Position numbers and translations under genes: made by a program
Part shown: positions 56,176 to 64,000 of the stretch, in pieces
How the letters are laid out: every line of letters starts with the position of its first letter
Position numbering within the stretch: position 1 is the stretch's first letter
Virus record (IMG/VR): IMGVR_UViG_3300024302_000005
Location: 1-64,000 of that record
Origin: a virus
Reading direction: 5' to 3' (one strand)
DNA: 64,000 bases
Notes under the pieces: generated by a model
What the model saw: the letters and a program-made list of their open reading frames with translations, nothing else
What the model was told of the DNA's origin: nothing
Databases searched by the model: none

Positions 56176-59100
56176 CTAAGCCATATCAGTATTAAACAAA
56201 GTGTCTCTTATTCCATCGATATTGTAGATTTCGAACTGTAATGGGACAGATTCAACCGATTGAGAAATAAGAGCTGGTGGCGACATAGGGTTATCTATTG
56301 CCGCAGTAACATAAGTACTAAGTAGATTAATCGGGGTAAATCCGTCATGATCTAACATTAAACCCCTACGTATTTTATCGAGATAATATTGGCGGGTATC
56401 CGTTATTTCCCTGAATTGTTCCTCAGCTGCTGAAAGATCTTCGTATTCTCCTTCTACGTAGATCTCTGCCACACGGCTGATATACGTTGTGGATGTCCCA
56501 AACATCTTAGCTACATCGAAGAAGTCGATGGAGTTAAAGCTCATGGTATCGAAATTGAAGGATCCCATTGTAACACTAGCTACAATACTCAGAGCTACAG
56601 CCAATTCAGGTTCATCTTTAGCAACCATGGTGATGGCTGCCTTAATGATCTGATTCTGAATAAATCCAATAGCAAAGCTAAGTAGAGTGGGTGCCCAGGC
56701 TATTGTACTAACCCCTGCGATACCCGCAGTCACGGTAGCTGTAGATACGATACCGGTTACAGGGGCAGATATTGATAAAACCCCTCCAGTAAGAAACTGA
56801 CCTGTACCTGTTATGGTCACGAGGCCTGACTCAGCTATGGTGACAGGGACTGCTGTCACAGCTCCACCACCAGAGGCGAGCCCAGTACCTACTGCAGAGC
56901 CACCAGCAGCCCCTCCAGCTGCTCCTCCACCTGCGGCAGCCGTACCCTGAAAAGCAGCAGATAGATAAGGAGCTACGTAAAACGCTACAACAATTAGGAT
57001 AATGATGAAAACAATCATCAATAAACTACCAAATCCACTAGTCTCAATAATCTCAAAATGAGCTATATAGATAGATGCATGTGTGCCGGCCAGGAATAAC
57101 TGGGTCATCTCCCGGTTAGATAGTTCATCTACGAAATTGTAAATAAACGGTACCATTAAGTCATCTGGCGCACCCAGGTTAAATTTGACCATCCGGAAGT
57201 TACCGGTGTCCCCGTCAACTACCTTCAGGGCCCCGATAGGACCAGCTACGGTGTAGGCGTCTAATCCAGATACATCACAGTAATAATAGGTGATACTTTG
57301 GCCTGAGGTGGTCTCTTCAGAGGCCCCTGGGACAATCTGTAATGTTCCACTTGCATTCTCGTATACCAGATCAGGGGTTAGGTATAACAGGGAGCTAACA
57401 GAGCCATCCGGATCATTTAATGTCAGGGTATAGCGCATGCGCGCTGTTACCTGCATCCAGTTGGTGGCTTCACCAGTTGTTGTACCGGGGTTCACTACAC
57501 CACTACCAGCTAAGAACAATGCCACCTCAGCAAGGGTGTCGGCTTTGTACCCTACGTTATAGGTGCCCTTACCTGAGGATACGTAGTAAGGGGATACCAG
57601 ATCTCCTCCGGAGAACCTGGACATATCTGAGTAATAGATACCGTTCTCAACACTGCCACTATCTGCATCAATCTCAGTTACCGTAAAATGCTCATAGGTA
57701 ACATAGTTGAACTGGAACAGGAATTTATAGTCATCTGTGGTCACTATTACGTTGTTGACTGGCTTATCATCAGATGCTGGTGCAGCGTCATAAAGACCCT
57801 TGGTAACGCCCTGTGCAGGGTACAGATTCAGGAATATCTTAAATAGATACCCCATACCTGCTTGGGACGTATCCCACATACGCACACCGAAATTGATGTA
57901 GATATGGTCTAAATCACCCGGATCTACATCAGGATCATCCAATATGGAGTCTAAAACGGCTTCTGCATCCAAACTAACTAATTTACAGAGATCCTCAATC
58001 TGCTGCTGTTTAGCAGCTGGGAAGGTCGTGTAGTTATCGTTGCTTATCCGTAATGGAATAGCAGGCATGCACTGCAATACAGTGGCGTCAATGTTAATAG
58101 GATTCTCTGGATCATCTAGATCCGGGTACGTTCCTGTGCCTACCTGATAAACAAATATGTACTGCCGGGCTGGCGCACTATTGGCATAATAATAAGAAAT
58201 GTAGTGCATGCCTGTAGGCCTACTAGGCACGGTGTAGGGCAGCACCACTTCCACCCCGGCATCATTATAGACTGTAATGGTGTAGGTATCTGGGCCTTCG
58301 TTGTAGACTGTAGCACCAAAATCTACATGGAAACGGGTATCCGCCAACATAGCATCAGAAGTAGCTACTTCATCGGTGATAGTTATCTGGTGATTCTTAA
58401 CGGTCACATCCGTGGTAGTTCCGGCAGAGGTGGATTCACTAATCGATCCCAGATCGGTTGTCAGCTCGTCAAACGAGGTTACCTCGTTGCTCACTTCAAT
58501 CAGCATATTATACAGGACAGTGCTGGAAGTAGATCCTGGAGATGTAGAGGTAGAGGGGAAAGCCCCACTGCCTATTACGTTTGCACCCACATCATAATCG
58601 GTATTATCTTGAAGCCACTTCCGGATCCAGGAATTGGTATCTAAGGCTCCTACATACGACTGCTCAGGGGTACAAGCTTCACCCTGTTCTATAGCAAGAG
58701 CAGCTGCCAGCTCCACATATTCCACATATGTGATAGCAGACTCAAGATCAGGAAAACCTTCAAAATAGTCTCCATCTTCAATAAAATTGGTAAATTTACG
58801 CAGATTTCCCTTAATACTACGGAAAGCACTAGCGTAAATTAGATCTGCAGCAATATCCGAATTAGTGAGAATAGCCGCAGCTACCACATTACCTAACTGG
58901 TTATGACTATCAGGCTCATCAAATAACTTGATGTTATGTACTTCATAATACTCAACAGTCTGCTCTGTATCGAAACCCAATAGAGACATAATCGCAGAAA
59001 GAACTATCTCAACAATCTGAATAATAATTTCGACGATTACAGTGATGATCTCAATTATGACTTCAAATACAGCCGAAATAATGTTGGCAATGAAGCTCAT
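56176..59100 (-). CDS. large membrane-active virion protein (974 aa)
   Basis: 974 residues. The N-terminus (residues 2-42) is a long run of Ile/Val with acidic Glu (SFIANIISAVFEVIIEIITVIV), a possible amphipathic or membrane segment. The middle is beta-rich. At about residues 690-740 is a true transmembrane stretch SLLMIVFIIILIVVAFYVA followed by a Gly/Ala-rich loop. Large tail/ejection proteins with such segments help to pass DNA through the cell envelope. Position fits the N4 tail/internal gene run. Exact homologue not settled. Confidence 0.55.
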   Translation of the reverse strand: MSFIANIISAVFEVIIEIITVIVEIIIQIVEIVLSAIMSLLGFDTEQTVEYYEVHNIKLFDEPDSHNQLGNVVAAAILTNSDIAADLIYASAFRSIKGNLRKFTNFIEDGDYFEGFPDLESAITYVEYVELAAALAIEQGEACTPEQSYVGALDTNSWIRKWLQDNTDYDVGANVIGSGAFPSTSTSPGSTSSTVLYNMLIEVSNEVTSFDELTTDLGSISESTSAGTTTDVTVKNHQITITDEVATSDAMLADTRFHVDFGATVYNEGPDTYTITVYNDAGVEVVLPYTVPSRPTGMHYISYYYANSAPARQYIFVYQVGTGTYPDLDDPENPINIDATVLQCMPAIPLRISNDNYTTFPAAKQQQIEDLCKLVSLDAEAVLDSILDDPDVDPGDLDHIYINFGVRMWDTSQAGMGYLFKIFLNLYPAQGVTKGLYDAAPASDDKPVNNVIVTTDDYKFLFQFNYVTYEHFTVTEIDADSGSVENGIYYSDMSRFSGGDLVSPYYVSSGKGTYNVGYKADTLAEVALFLAGSGVVNPGTTTGEATNWMQVTARMRYTLTLNDPDGSVSSLLYLTPDLVYENASGTLQIVPGASEETTSGQSITYYYCDVSGLDAYTVAGPIGALKVVDGDTGNFRMVKFNLGAPDDLMVPFIYNFVDELSNREMTQLFLAGTHASIYIAHFEIIETSGFGSLLMIVFIIILIVVAFYVAPYLSAAFQGTAAAGGGAAGGAAGGSAVGTGLASGGGAVTAVPVTIAESGLVTITGTGQFLTGGVLSISAPVTGIVSTATVTAGIAGVSTIAWAPTLLSFAIGFIQNQIIKAAITMVAKDEPELAVALSIVASVTMGSFNFDTMSFNSIDFFDVAKMFGTSTTYISRVAEIYVEGEYEDLSAAEEQFREITDTRQYYLDKIRRGLMLDHDGFTPINLLSTYVTAAIDNPMSPPALISQSVESVPLQFEIYNIDGIRDTLFNTDMA

Positions 59101-59114
59101 TAGTTAACGCCCTG

Positions 59115-59657
59115 TTAGGTAGGCTCGGCGTTAGCAATCTGAGTATTAATATTGCCGGTACCAGTTTCGTTGATCGCTGTAACACCCGTAGATGCCACAC
59201 CCGCAGTAGAGACGTTAATGCTCCATGCGTCCAGGATAGTCTTAAGGTACTTCTGATCAGCATTCCACTGGAAACCCTTAGCTTGCTCAGTGTACAGGAC
59301 ACCTTGAGCTCCCATGATACTACCAACTGCAGGAGCAGTCTTGGAAGTTTGCTGGGTCTGGGCGTACTCAGTAATCTCTTTCTGAGCTAGTAGGGTGACT
59401 TCTGCATTGGTCCGTAGCACCTCTGCATTAGTCTTCTCTGTACCAAGAACAAATGCAGCAGCTTGCTGCATAGCTACCTGGATGGCTCCCAGATACACGG
59501 TGGCGTAATCTGTACCGGTAATACGGCCAAGATTGAATTGAGCATCCAGGTGAGCTGTAGCAGCTTCCATTAGATCATCAAATACACCATCGCCGGTAAC
59601 TACGTTAGCGGCACTGGTAGCAATATTGGTTGTTAGATTAGCTACGGTAATCGTCAT
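59115..59657 (-). CDS. virion structural protein (180 aa)
   Basis: 180 residues. The segment TGTDYATVYLGAIQVAMQQAAAF followed by EKTNAEVLRTNAEVTLLAQKE and KGFQWNADQKYLKTILDAWSIN is typical of small podovirus virion proteins near the capsid gene. Helical with Asn/Thr/Gln repeats. Stop overlaps nothing; it is one of the tightly packed late genes. Role inferred as tail/neck. Confidence 0.55.
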   Translation of the reverse strand: MTITVANLTTNIATSAANVVTGDGVFDDLMEAATAHLDAQFNLGRITGTDYATVYLGAIQVAMQQAAAFVLGTEKTNAEVLRTNAEVTLLAQKEITEYAQTQQTSKTAPAVGSIMGAQGVLYTEQAKGFQWNADQKYLKTILDAWSINVSTAGVASTGVTAINETGTGNINTQIANAEPT

Positions 59658-59659
59658 GA

Positions 59660-60262
59660 TTAAGCGTCTCCACGAGCTTTCTGGGCTGTGCCAATGGCGG
59701 CGATTTCTTCAGCGGATAAATCGTCCAGGCGTTGGACGTTAAACTTCTTAGTCAAATAAGCCTGAAGAGTCTTCTCACCATTAGGCAGAGTGATCGGCCG
59801 GAACTTCTGCATCTGGGCAGAGTCGATCTGATCGAGGATGATCTGTGGGATGTGCCAACCTTCGTCGTTATTGAAGGGCACGAATTTCTTAATCATACGG
59901 CCGTTGTTAACCGCGGAACTACCAACGGTAAAGATAAGGCCTGGATAGGTAGCCATCAATGGATCATTGGGGCTGACGATGACACGAACAAGGGCCATGG
60001 CACGTTGTTCTTTGGTCATCTTGCTGCCCTTAGGCAGCTTGGTCACTGACTTAGACAGTTCAGGGTCAACAGTTGGTTTAGCAGCTGTATGAGCCCGCTC
60101 ATTGGACTCTTCAGGCTTGGAAGCAGCTGCCTTGTAAGTACCAGCACGAACATCTTCCAGAGTAGAGCGCAGCTTGTCAGTCCCCGTTTTATGATGAAGG
60201 ACCACTTCGTTAGCTTTTAGCTCTTCCCGGATTTCCTCATCAGTCATTTCGGAGATTTCCAT
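59660..60262 (-). CDS. capsid-region structural protein (200 aa)
   Basis: 200 residues. N-terminal helical region, a KTGTDKLRSTLEDVR segment (SAP-like), then FVPFNNDEGWHIPQIILDQIDSAQMQKF, a block seen in proteins encoded next to phage capsid genes. Located just downstream of the major capsid gene. Likely a head accessory protein. Confidence 0.55.
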   Translation of the reverse strand: MEISEMTDEEIREELKANEVVLHHKTGTDKLRSTLEDVRAGTYKAAASKPEESNERAHTAAKPTVDPELSKSVTKLPKGSKMTKEQRAMALVRVIVSPNDPLMATYPGLIFTVGSSAVNNGRMIKKFVPFNNDEGWHIPQIILDQIDSAQMQKFRPITLPNGEKTLQAYLTKKFNVQRLDDLSAEEIAAIGTAQKARGDA

Positions 60263-60296
60263 CGTGTCGTATTCCTTAGTTAATTATTAAAAGTAG

Positions 60297-60320
60297 CCCC
60301 CAGGAGTTTCCTCCCAGGGG
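60297..60320 (-). terminator. terminator after major capsid gene (weak U-tract)
   Basis: Minus strand: CCCCTGGGAG-GAAA-CTCCTGGGGG, 10 pairs (two G-T), followed by CTACTTTTAATAA. Lies between the major capsid gene and 59660-60262; likely partial, producing high capsid mRNA. Confidence 0.65.
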
Positions 60321-60329
60321 CCGGTTTTA

Positions 60330-61607
60330 TTAGACAGCTACGAGAGCAGTCCAGATAATACCAAGACGTTCAGGGCGCAGAGCCATAAAGCCGTAGTACC
60401 ATTTGATCGAATAGAACCCGATCTCGCCGTAAGGATCATCGCGGTTAGCGATCTCTTTACCAGGCTTCTTGTGGTTGACCACAAACTTGACGGACTTACC
60501 GTCAGTCTGGAAGCCAATGGTAGTAAAGGCACCATCACCAACGACCAGCATTGGGTAGATGTCCGCACCGTTTTGACCGTTACCGGCTGTATCAGCAGCA
60601 GAAGCACCACCACCTTCGTCGTACTGCATCTCAGGAACAACCACGATACGGAACTGGTCAATTGAACCAATTTCGCCATTCATGATGTTGCCGGCATCAG
60701 CATACTTCTCAACAGAGACGAATGCAGGTGCACTATGCAGGTCAACCATTGCCCGCAGAGCTGGGATCAGCTCTGAACCAACGTACATGACACGGCCACC
60801 ATTAATGGTCTTCGTATCAATCATACGGCTACCGGCGATGATCTTCGTCTGCTTTGGAGTCTTGTTGTTGTCCAGAGCAATCGAGAGGTTCATCAGATCG
60901 GTATATGTAACAACTTCGTCAACGGTCAGCTTAGTCGTGCCGCCCATGTAATAAGCTGTACCGTTAGCTGTGGCATTGGTGATCAGATCTGCCTGAAGCT
61001 CGGCTTCAGTCAGTTCGTTGGCACCAACCAGGGCTTCCGTGGTGATATGGGACAGCAGCTCGGCGTCCGAATCAAAGTCCATGGATTCCTGAGTGTATTC
61101 CGTGAAGAAACCACGCTTATACAAGTCACCTTCGACTTGCAGACGGGTGAAACCAACACGGTTAACACGCCCACCGTTCTCAGTCAGAGCCGGGATCTTG
61201 GAAGTAATAGTACCGGTATCTTTGGAAGAGCCATACAAGAACTGACCATTCTCAGCGACTTCACCACCAACACCAGCGGCTGTTACTGCAGCGCCTTCGT
61301 TAGCTTCTGTGGAGCTTTGCAGCACACCAGAAGAGTTCCAGGCTGACCAAGTACCAGCAGTCAGAGCTGTACCAGCGGCATCAATGCCCTGGTCATTTAC
61401 GTTGCGATCGTCGAGCAAGGGGACATATACGTCCTGCTTGATCTTTTTACCCATATGCTTAGGCATGGCGCGAACGTCAGCCAAAGGCATAAAGTATTGC
61501 TGATCACGAACAGCAATGATGGCTTTTTTGTAGTAATAATCAGTACGGGCCTGTGCACCAATCTTGGACGGGGTTCCACCCGCAGGGTCGTTATAGAGCT
61601 GTACCAT
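60330..61607 (-). CDS. major capsid protein (N4 gp56-like)
   Basis: 425 residues. Starts [17 protein letters not shown], then [25 protein letters not shown] and a [20 protein letters not shown]-type segment. It has HK97-fold-like spine and P-domain patterns ([48 protein letters not shown]) and a C-terminal [11 protein letters not shown]. The length and position (between scaffold and gp55-like gene) match N4-type MCP. It assembles the icosahedral head. Confidence 0.85.
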   Translation of the reverse strand: MVQLYNDPAGGTPSKIGAQARTDYYYKKAIIAVRDQQYFMPLADVRAMPKHMGKKIKQDVYVPLLDDRNVNDQGIDAAGTALTAGTWSAWNSSGVLQSSTEANEGAAVTAAGVGGEVAENGQFLYGSSKDTGTITSKIPALTENGGRVNRVGFTRLQVEGDLYKRGFFTEYTQESMDFDSDAELLSHITTEALVGANELTEAELQADLITNATANGTAYYMGGTTKLTVDEVVTYTDLMNLSIALDNNKTPKQTKIIAGSRMIDTKTINGGRVMYVGSELIPALRAMVDLHSAPAFVSVEKYADAGNIMNGEIGSIDQFRIVVVPEMQYDEGGGASAADTAGNGQNGADIYPMLVVGDGAFTTIGFQTDGKSVKFVVNHKKPGKEIANRDDPYGEIGFYSIKWYYGFMALRPERLGIIWTALVAV

Positions 61608-61637
61608 TGGTAAAGTTCCTCAATGAGAGTTTACCAG

Positions 61638-62813
61638 CTAGGTTGTCCCATACTTCTTCATGAATTCGTCATCAGAGAGTCCCAAGAAATCTTCGGAGTT
61701 CCCTTTGTCTTTTCCAGAAGGAGCATGTTTAGCTGGCGCTGCTGCATTACGCTTATTCTTACGCTCTGCATCAGCTTTGGATTTATCGTCATTCTCTTGA
61801 GATACGTTTGCAGCTTTAGGGCTATCTGTCACAGGTTCGAGAATACCATCTTTTTGAAGCTGATCAGCGATTTGCTTGTAGGCGTCAACATCGGAAATGC
61901 CATCTAGTCTACCTAGGGCCTTCTCCTGTTGCATCACTGAATTAACCTTATCGTACACACCATTTTCCATGTGCGCGTTGATAACGCTAATAATGGTCGG
62001 GTTATCAGAAACAGTAGCTTTGCTACCTTCATCCCATTCCTTAGTCAAAACGTCGATAGTTTTGCTAAAAGAAGGAGACTCTTTAATCCCGTCCAGCACT
62101 TGATCTAGATCGTATTCTTTATCTGAAACAGAGTAATCCGTAGGCTTGTAGTCATCCGTGGATGCATCCGTATCAACATCAAGAGGGTCTATCCCACTTT
62201 CTTTGATCAGCTTAGCTACTGCTACAGGATCCTTCTTCGACAGATCAATGAGGTTGTGCAACTTGGCCTCGTCGAGGAGACCGTTGTTTTCCAACATCTT
62301 GATTACCTTCAGATTAGGCTTCATTTGAGCCATCTTCTTCTGGTAGTTAGCGCCCATCTGCATCAGACGGACGATATCCTGAGGATCGGAAACCTGCATA
62401 TCAGAGCCATTGGCTTTGAAAGGTTTAGTGACCTCTTTATATGCACTTTCGTAATTAAACTCGGTGGTATCCTGGGTATCCCCATTCGTTTCCGTTGAGT
62501 CTTCATCACCAGTATCAGGAGATTCTGATTCATCACCCTCTGAGGAAGTTTCGAGCTCTTGTTGGGTATCCCCGTCAAGTTGGCCTACTTCTTCTTCGTC
62601 AGCTGTTTCTTCAGTGTGCTCTTGTGCTTCACTATTTTCTTCCTCTGTTTGACCAGAGGTCTCTTCTGCTGAGGTTTGACCCTCAGCAAGCTCTTCTGAC
62701 GCCTCACCTTCAGCTTCGACCACTGGGTCGTCGGCCATGAAGGCAGATTCGTCTTGATTCATAAAGTCCTCATCGGACATTGTGAGTGCGCTTGCTGTAT
62801 TTTCTCCAGCCAT
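61638..62813 (-). CDS. scaffolding protein (acidic)
   Basis: 391 residues. The N-terminal 130 residues are extremely rich in Glu, Asp and Ser (EEVGQLDGDTQQELETS), then a helical middle and a basic/Ala C-terminus (ADAERKNKRNAAAPAKHAP). Such composition is typical of phage scaffolds; it is adjacent to the major capsid gene and the portal gene. Not present in the mature virion, in the usual model. Confidence 0.75.
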   Translation of the reverse strand: MAGENTASALTMSDEDFMNQDESAFMADDPVVEAEGEASEELAEGQTSAEETSGQTEEENSEAQEHTEETADEEEVGQLDGDTQQELETSSEGDESESPDTGDEDSTETNGDTQDTTEFNYESAYKEVTKPFKANGSDMQVSDPQDIVRLMQMGANYQKKMAQMKPNLKVIKMLENNGLLDEAKLHNLIDLSKKDPVAVAKLIKESGIDPLDVDTDASTDDYKPTDYSVSDKEYDLDQVLDGIKESPSFSKTIDVLTKEWDEGSKATVSDNPTIISVINAHMENGVYDKVNSVMQQEKALGRLDGISDVDAYKQIADQLQKDGILEPVTDSPKAANVSQENDDKSKADAERKNKRNAAAPAKHAPSGKDKGNSEDFLGLSDDEFMKKYGTT

Positions 62814-63166
62814 TATGCAGCTACCTCATCAACATCCGTAATATCTTCAGCCAGGATATCCTGGCGGGTTTGCTCATGTTCGCCAATGGCTTCATCCATT
62901 TCGGCACCACGACGCATAACCATATCAAAGTACTGAGCCAAGGCACCAACACCGGTAATCATGTTGTCGATCATTTTCTGGCTATCGTCACCCAGGTTAG
63001 GGTTACTCTTTGCCATGACCAGTCGAGCGGCTTCTTCCTGGAAGTAGCCTTTTTCAATGACATCCTTAAATGCCTTGGTGTTGGACAGCTTAACATAGCT
63101 ATCACGCAAAGAGCGCATGCTCTTGGCTACATCAATTTGAATTTCGACTTGTTCGAGATCGTTCAT
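62813..63166 (-). CDS. small late protein between scaffold and portal (117 aa)
   Basis: 117 residues, strongly helical, with VAKSMRSLRDSYVKLSNTKAF and acidic C-terminus (DILAEDITDVDEVAA). The stop overlaps the scaffold start. Commonly found between scaffold and portal genes in N4-like phages; role unknown. Confidence 0.6.
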   Translation of the reverse strand: MNDLEQVEIQIDVAKSMRSLRDSYVKLSNTKAFKDVIEKGYFQEEAARLVMAKSNPNLGDDSQKMIDNMITGVGALAQYFDMVMRRGAEMDEAIGEHEQTRQDILAEDITDVDEVAA

Positions 63167-63199
63167 AAAACACCTGTTTTTGAGCTAAATGGGCCAGAA

Positions 63200-64000
63200 T
63201 CAGTTAGATTGTGATCCATTAATAGCGTCAAAGGCCTTATTGTCAAGATTACTTAATCGATCATGCTCTTTACCTTCCATGGTTTGAGCATGCTTAATTT
63301 CATTAGCTTCCGTCTCTCGAGCGTTAGCTACACCAGATTCACGTTCTACAAAGTCCAGATCCTTGCCATCTGAATCACTATCCATGTTGCGGGCCTTGGC
63401 CTGCTCAGTGGCTGTCTTAGCGGTCTTCAGCTGGACATCTACTGCATTCTCTTGGCCTTTAGCAGTCTCGTTGGCTACTTGTGCCTCGAGCAGTGCAATC
63501 TCCAACATAGCCTTTTTCTGAGCTAATGGATCCGGCTCTGGCTTAAATTCAATGATCTTTTTACCTAGGGCAGGCATTTTACGTAATTTAGCAATATCAG
63601 CTAAAACGATCTGACTCATCTCCATTGGCATCGTATTGCCCATGGTTTGGAGCATAAATGCCAATTCACTGGCCTTTTGCTCATCAGCCTCTGCAGTAGA
63701 GATATCCAGCTTAATGTCGTATTTACCACCAAGATCATTACGATCGATGCTAACCAACTCTTCGTTGGTTATCCGGATGACTTCTTGGTCATCCAGGAAT
63801 TCAGCATTCATCGAGATAATCTTACGGCCGATCTTATTCATGCCGTTGGAGAGCCTGCGCAGGATACCAAGCTCACGCTTGGATGTAGCATCAAGGGCTG
63901 ACCTAATACCAGTGGCCGTAGTTCCCAGTGCCTGGCCTGAAATGCCCTGTGTGAACGCCTTAACCCCTGTCAGGGCCTCAGCGTCGTTATTCTGCATATT
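63200..64000 (-). CDS. portal protein, C-terminal part (5' end outside window)
   Basis: The frame is open to the right edge, leaving about 266 residues. Visible segments GIRSALDATSKRELGILRRLSNGMNKIGRKI, DDQEVIRITNEELVSI and the long helical C-terminus (QKKAMLEIALLEAQVANETAKGQENAV) fit the wing and barrel region of N4 gp59-like portals. The protein forms the DNA gate and binds the terminase. The gene's start lies beyond 64000. Confidence 0.8.
   Translation of the reverse strand, partial: NMQNNDAEALTGVKAFTQGISGQALGTTATGIRSALDATSKRELGILRRLSNGMNKIGRKIISMNAEFLDDQEVIRITNEELVSIDRNDLGGKYDIKLDISTAEADEQKASELAFMLQTMGNTMPMEMSQIVLADIAKLRKMPALGKKIIEFKPEPDPLAQKKAMLEIALLEAQVANETAKGQENAVDVQLKTAKTATEQAKARNMDSDSDGKDLDFVERESGVANARETEANEIKHAQTMEGKEHDRLSNLDNKAFDAINGSQSN

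Noticed and set aside
1-64000. Prophage or lysogeny functions, toxin-antitoxin, CRISPR arrays, insertion sequences
   Set aside because: No integrase, repressor, transposase or regularly spaced repeat array was seen. Mobile DNA is limited to the two homing endonucleases.

Overview
The window is almost certainly part of a lytic N4-like podovirus genome (Schitoviridae type). Diagnostic genes are a giant virion RNA polymerase (41169-53915, 4248 residues) with the single-subunit polymerase motifs A, B and C, a second smaller single-subunit RNA polymerase (20462-22207), an N4-type replication block, an N4-type terminase and capsid/portal order, and a capsid-decoration-like gene placed alone on the minus strand inside the early region. 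The lysis cassette includes an endolysin and a probable spanin pair, which points to a Gram-negative host. The host cannot be named from the sequence. Assignments to N4 homologues rest on motifs and gene order, because no search could be run.

Layout. 1-11667 (minus strand): late genes for lysis (74-1716), tail fibres and adsorption (1713-7117), a neck/tail protein (7206-7880), the large terminase (7893-9494) and its companions. 11668-12438: a divergent gene-free junction, AT-rich and full of palindromes, with a sigma70-like promoter pointing left. 12439-19614 (plus strand): many small early genes, including NADAR, HAD 3'-phosphatase, DUF4326 and SLOG-like proteins. They are punctuated by hairpin terminators and by four copies of a covarying hairpin (GC-TAYC-GC core) that look like early promoters for the virion polymerase. 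19668-20360 (minus): decoration-like protein. 20462-41182 (plus): middle RNA polymerase, AAA+ ATPase, DNA ligase, VWA protein, a DNA polymerase split by a GIY-YIG homing endonuclease, helicase, HNH endonuclease, PD-(D/E)XK nuclease, primase-like protein, tRNA-Cys, RecA-like ATPase, SSB-like protein and RuvC-like resolvase. 41169-64000 (minus): virion polymerase, internal virion proteins, major capsid protein, scaffold and the C-terminal part of the portal, which runs off the right edge.

How it fits together. In the N4 model the virion polymerase enters with the DNA and reads hairpin promoters of the early genes. The early phage polymerase then transcribes the replication genes, and the SSB plus host RNA polymerase turn on the late genes. 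The window supplies a candidate for each part. If the contig comes from a circularised assembly, the 11.7-12.4 kb junction is where the two ends of the linear genome would meet.

Most notable: the virion polymerase carries a complete SF1B helicase and two zincin-like HELLH modules around the polymerase core; the middle polymerase is one chain rather than two; the DNA polymerase is in two pieces; and several intergenic regions hold strong RNA folds or decayed tRNAs.
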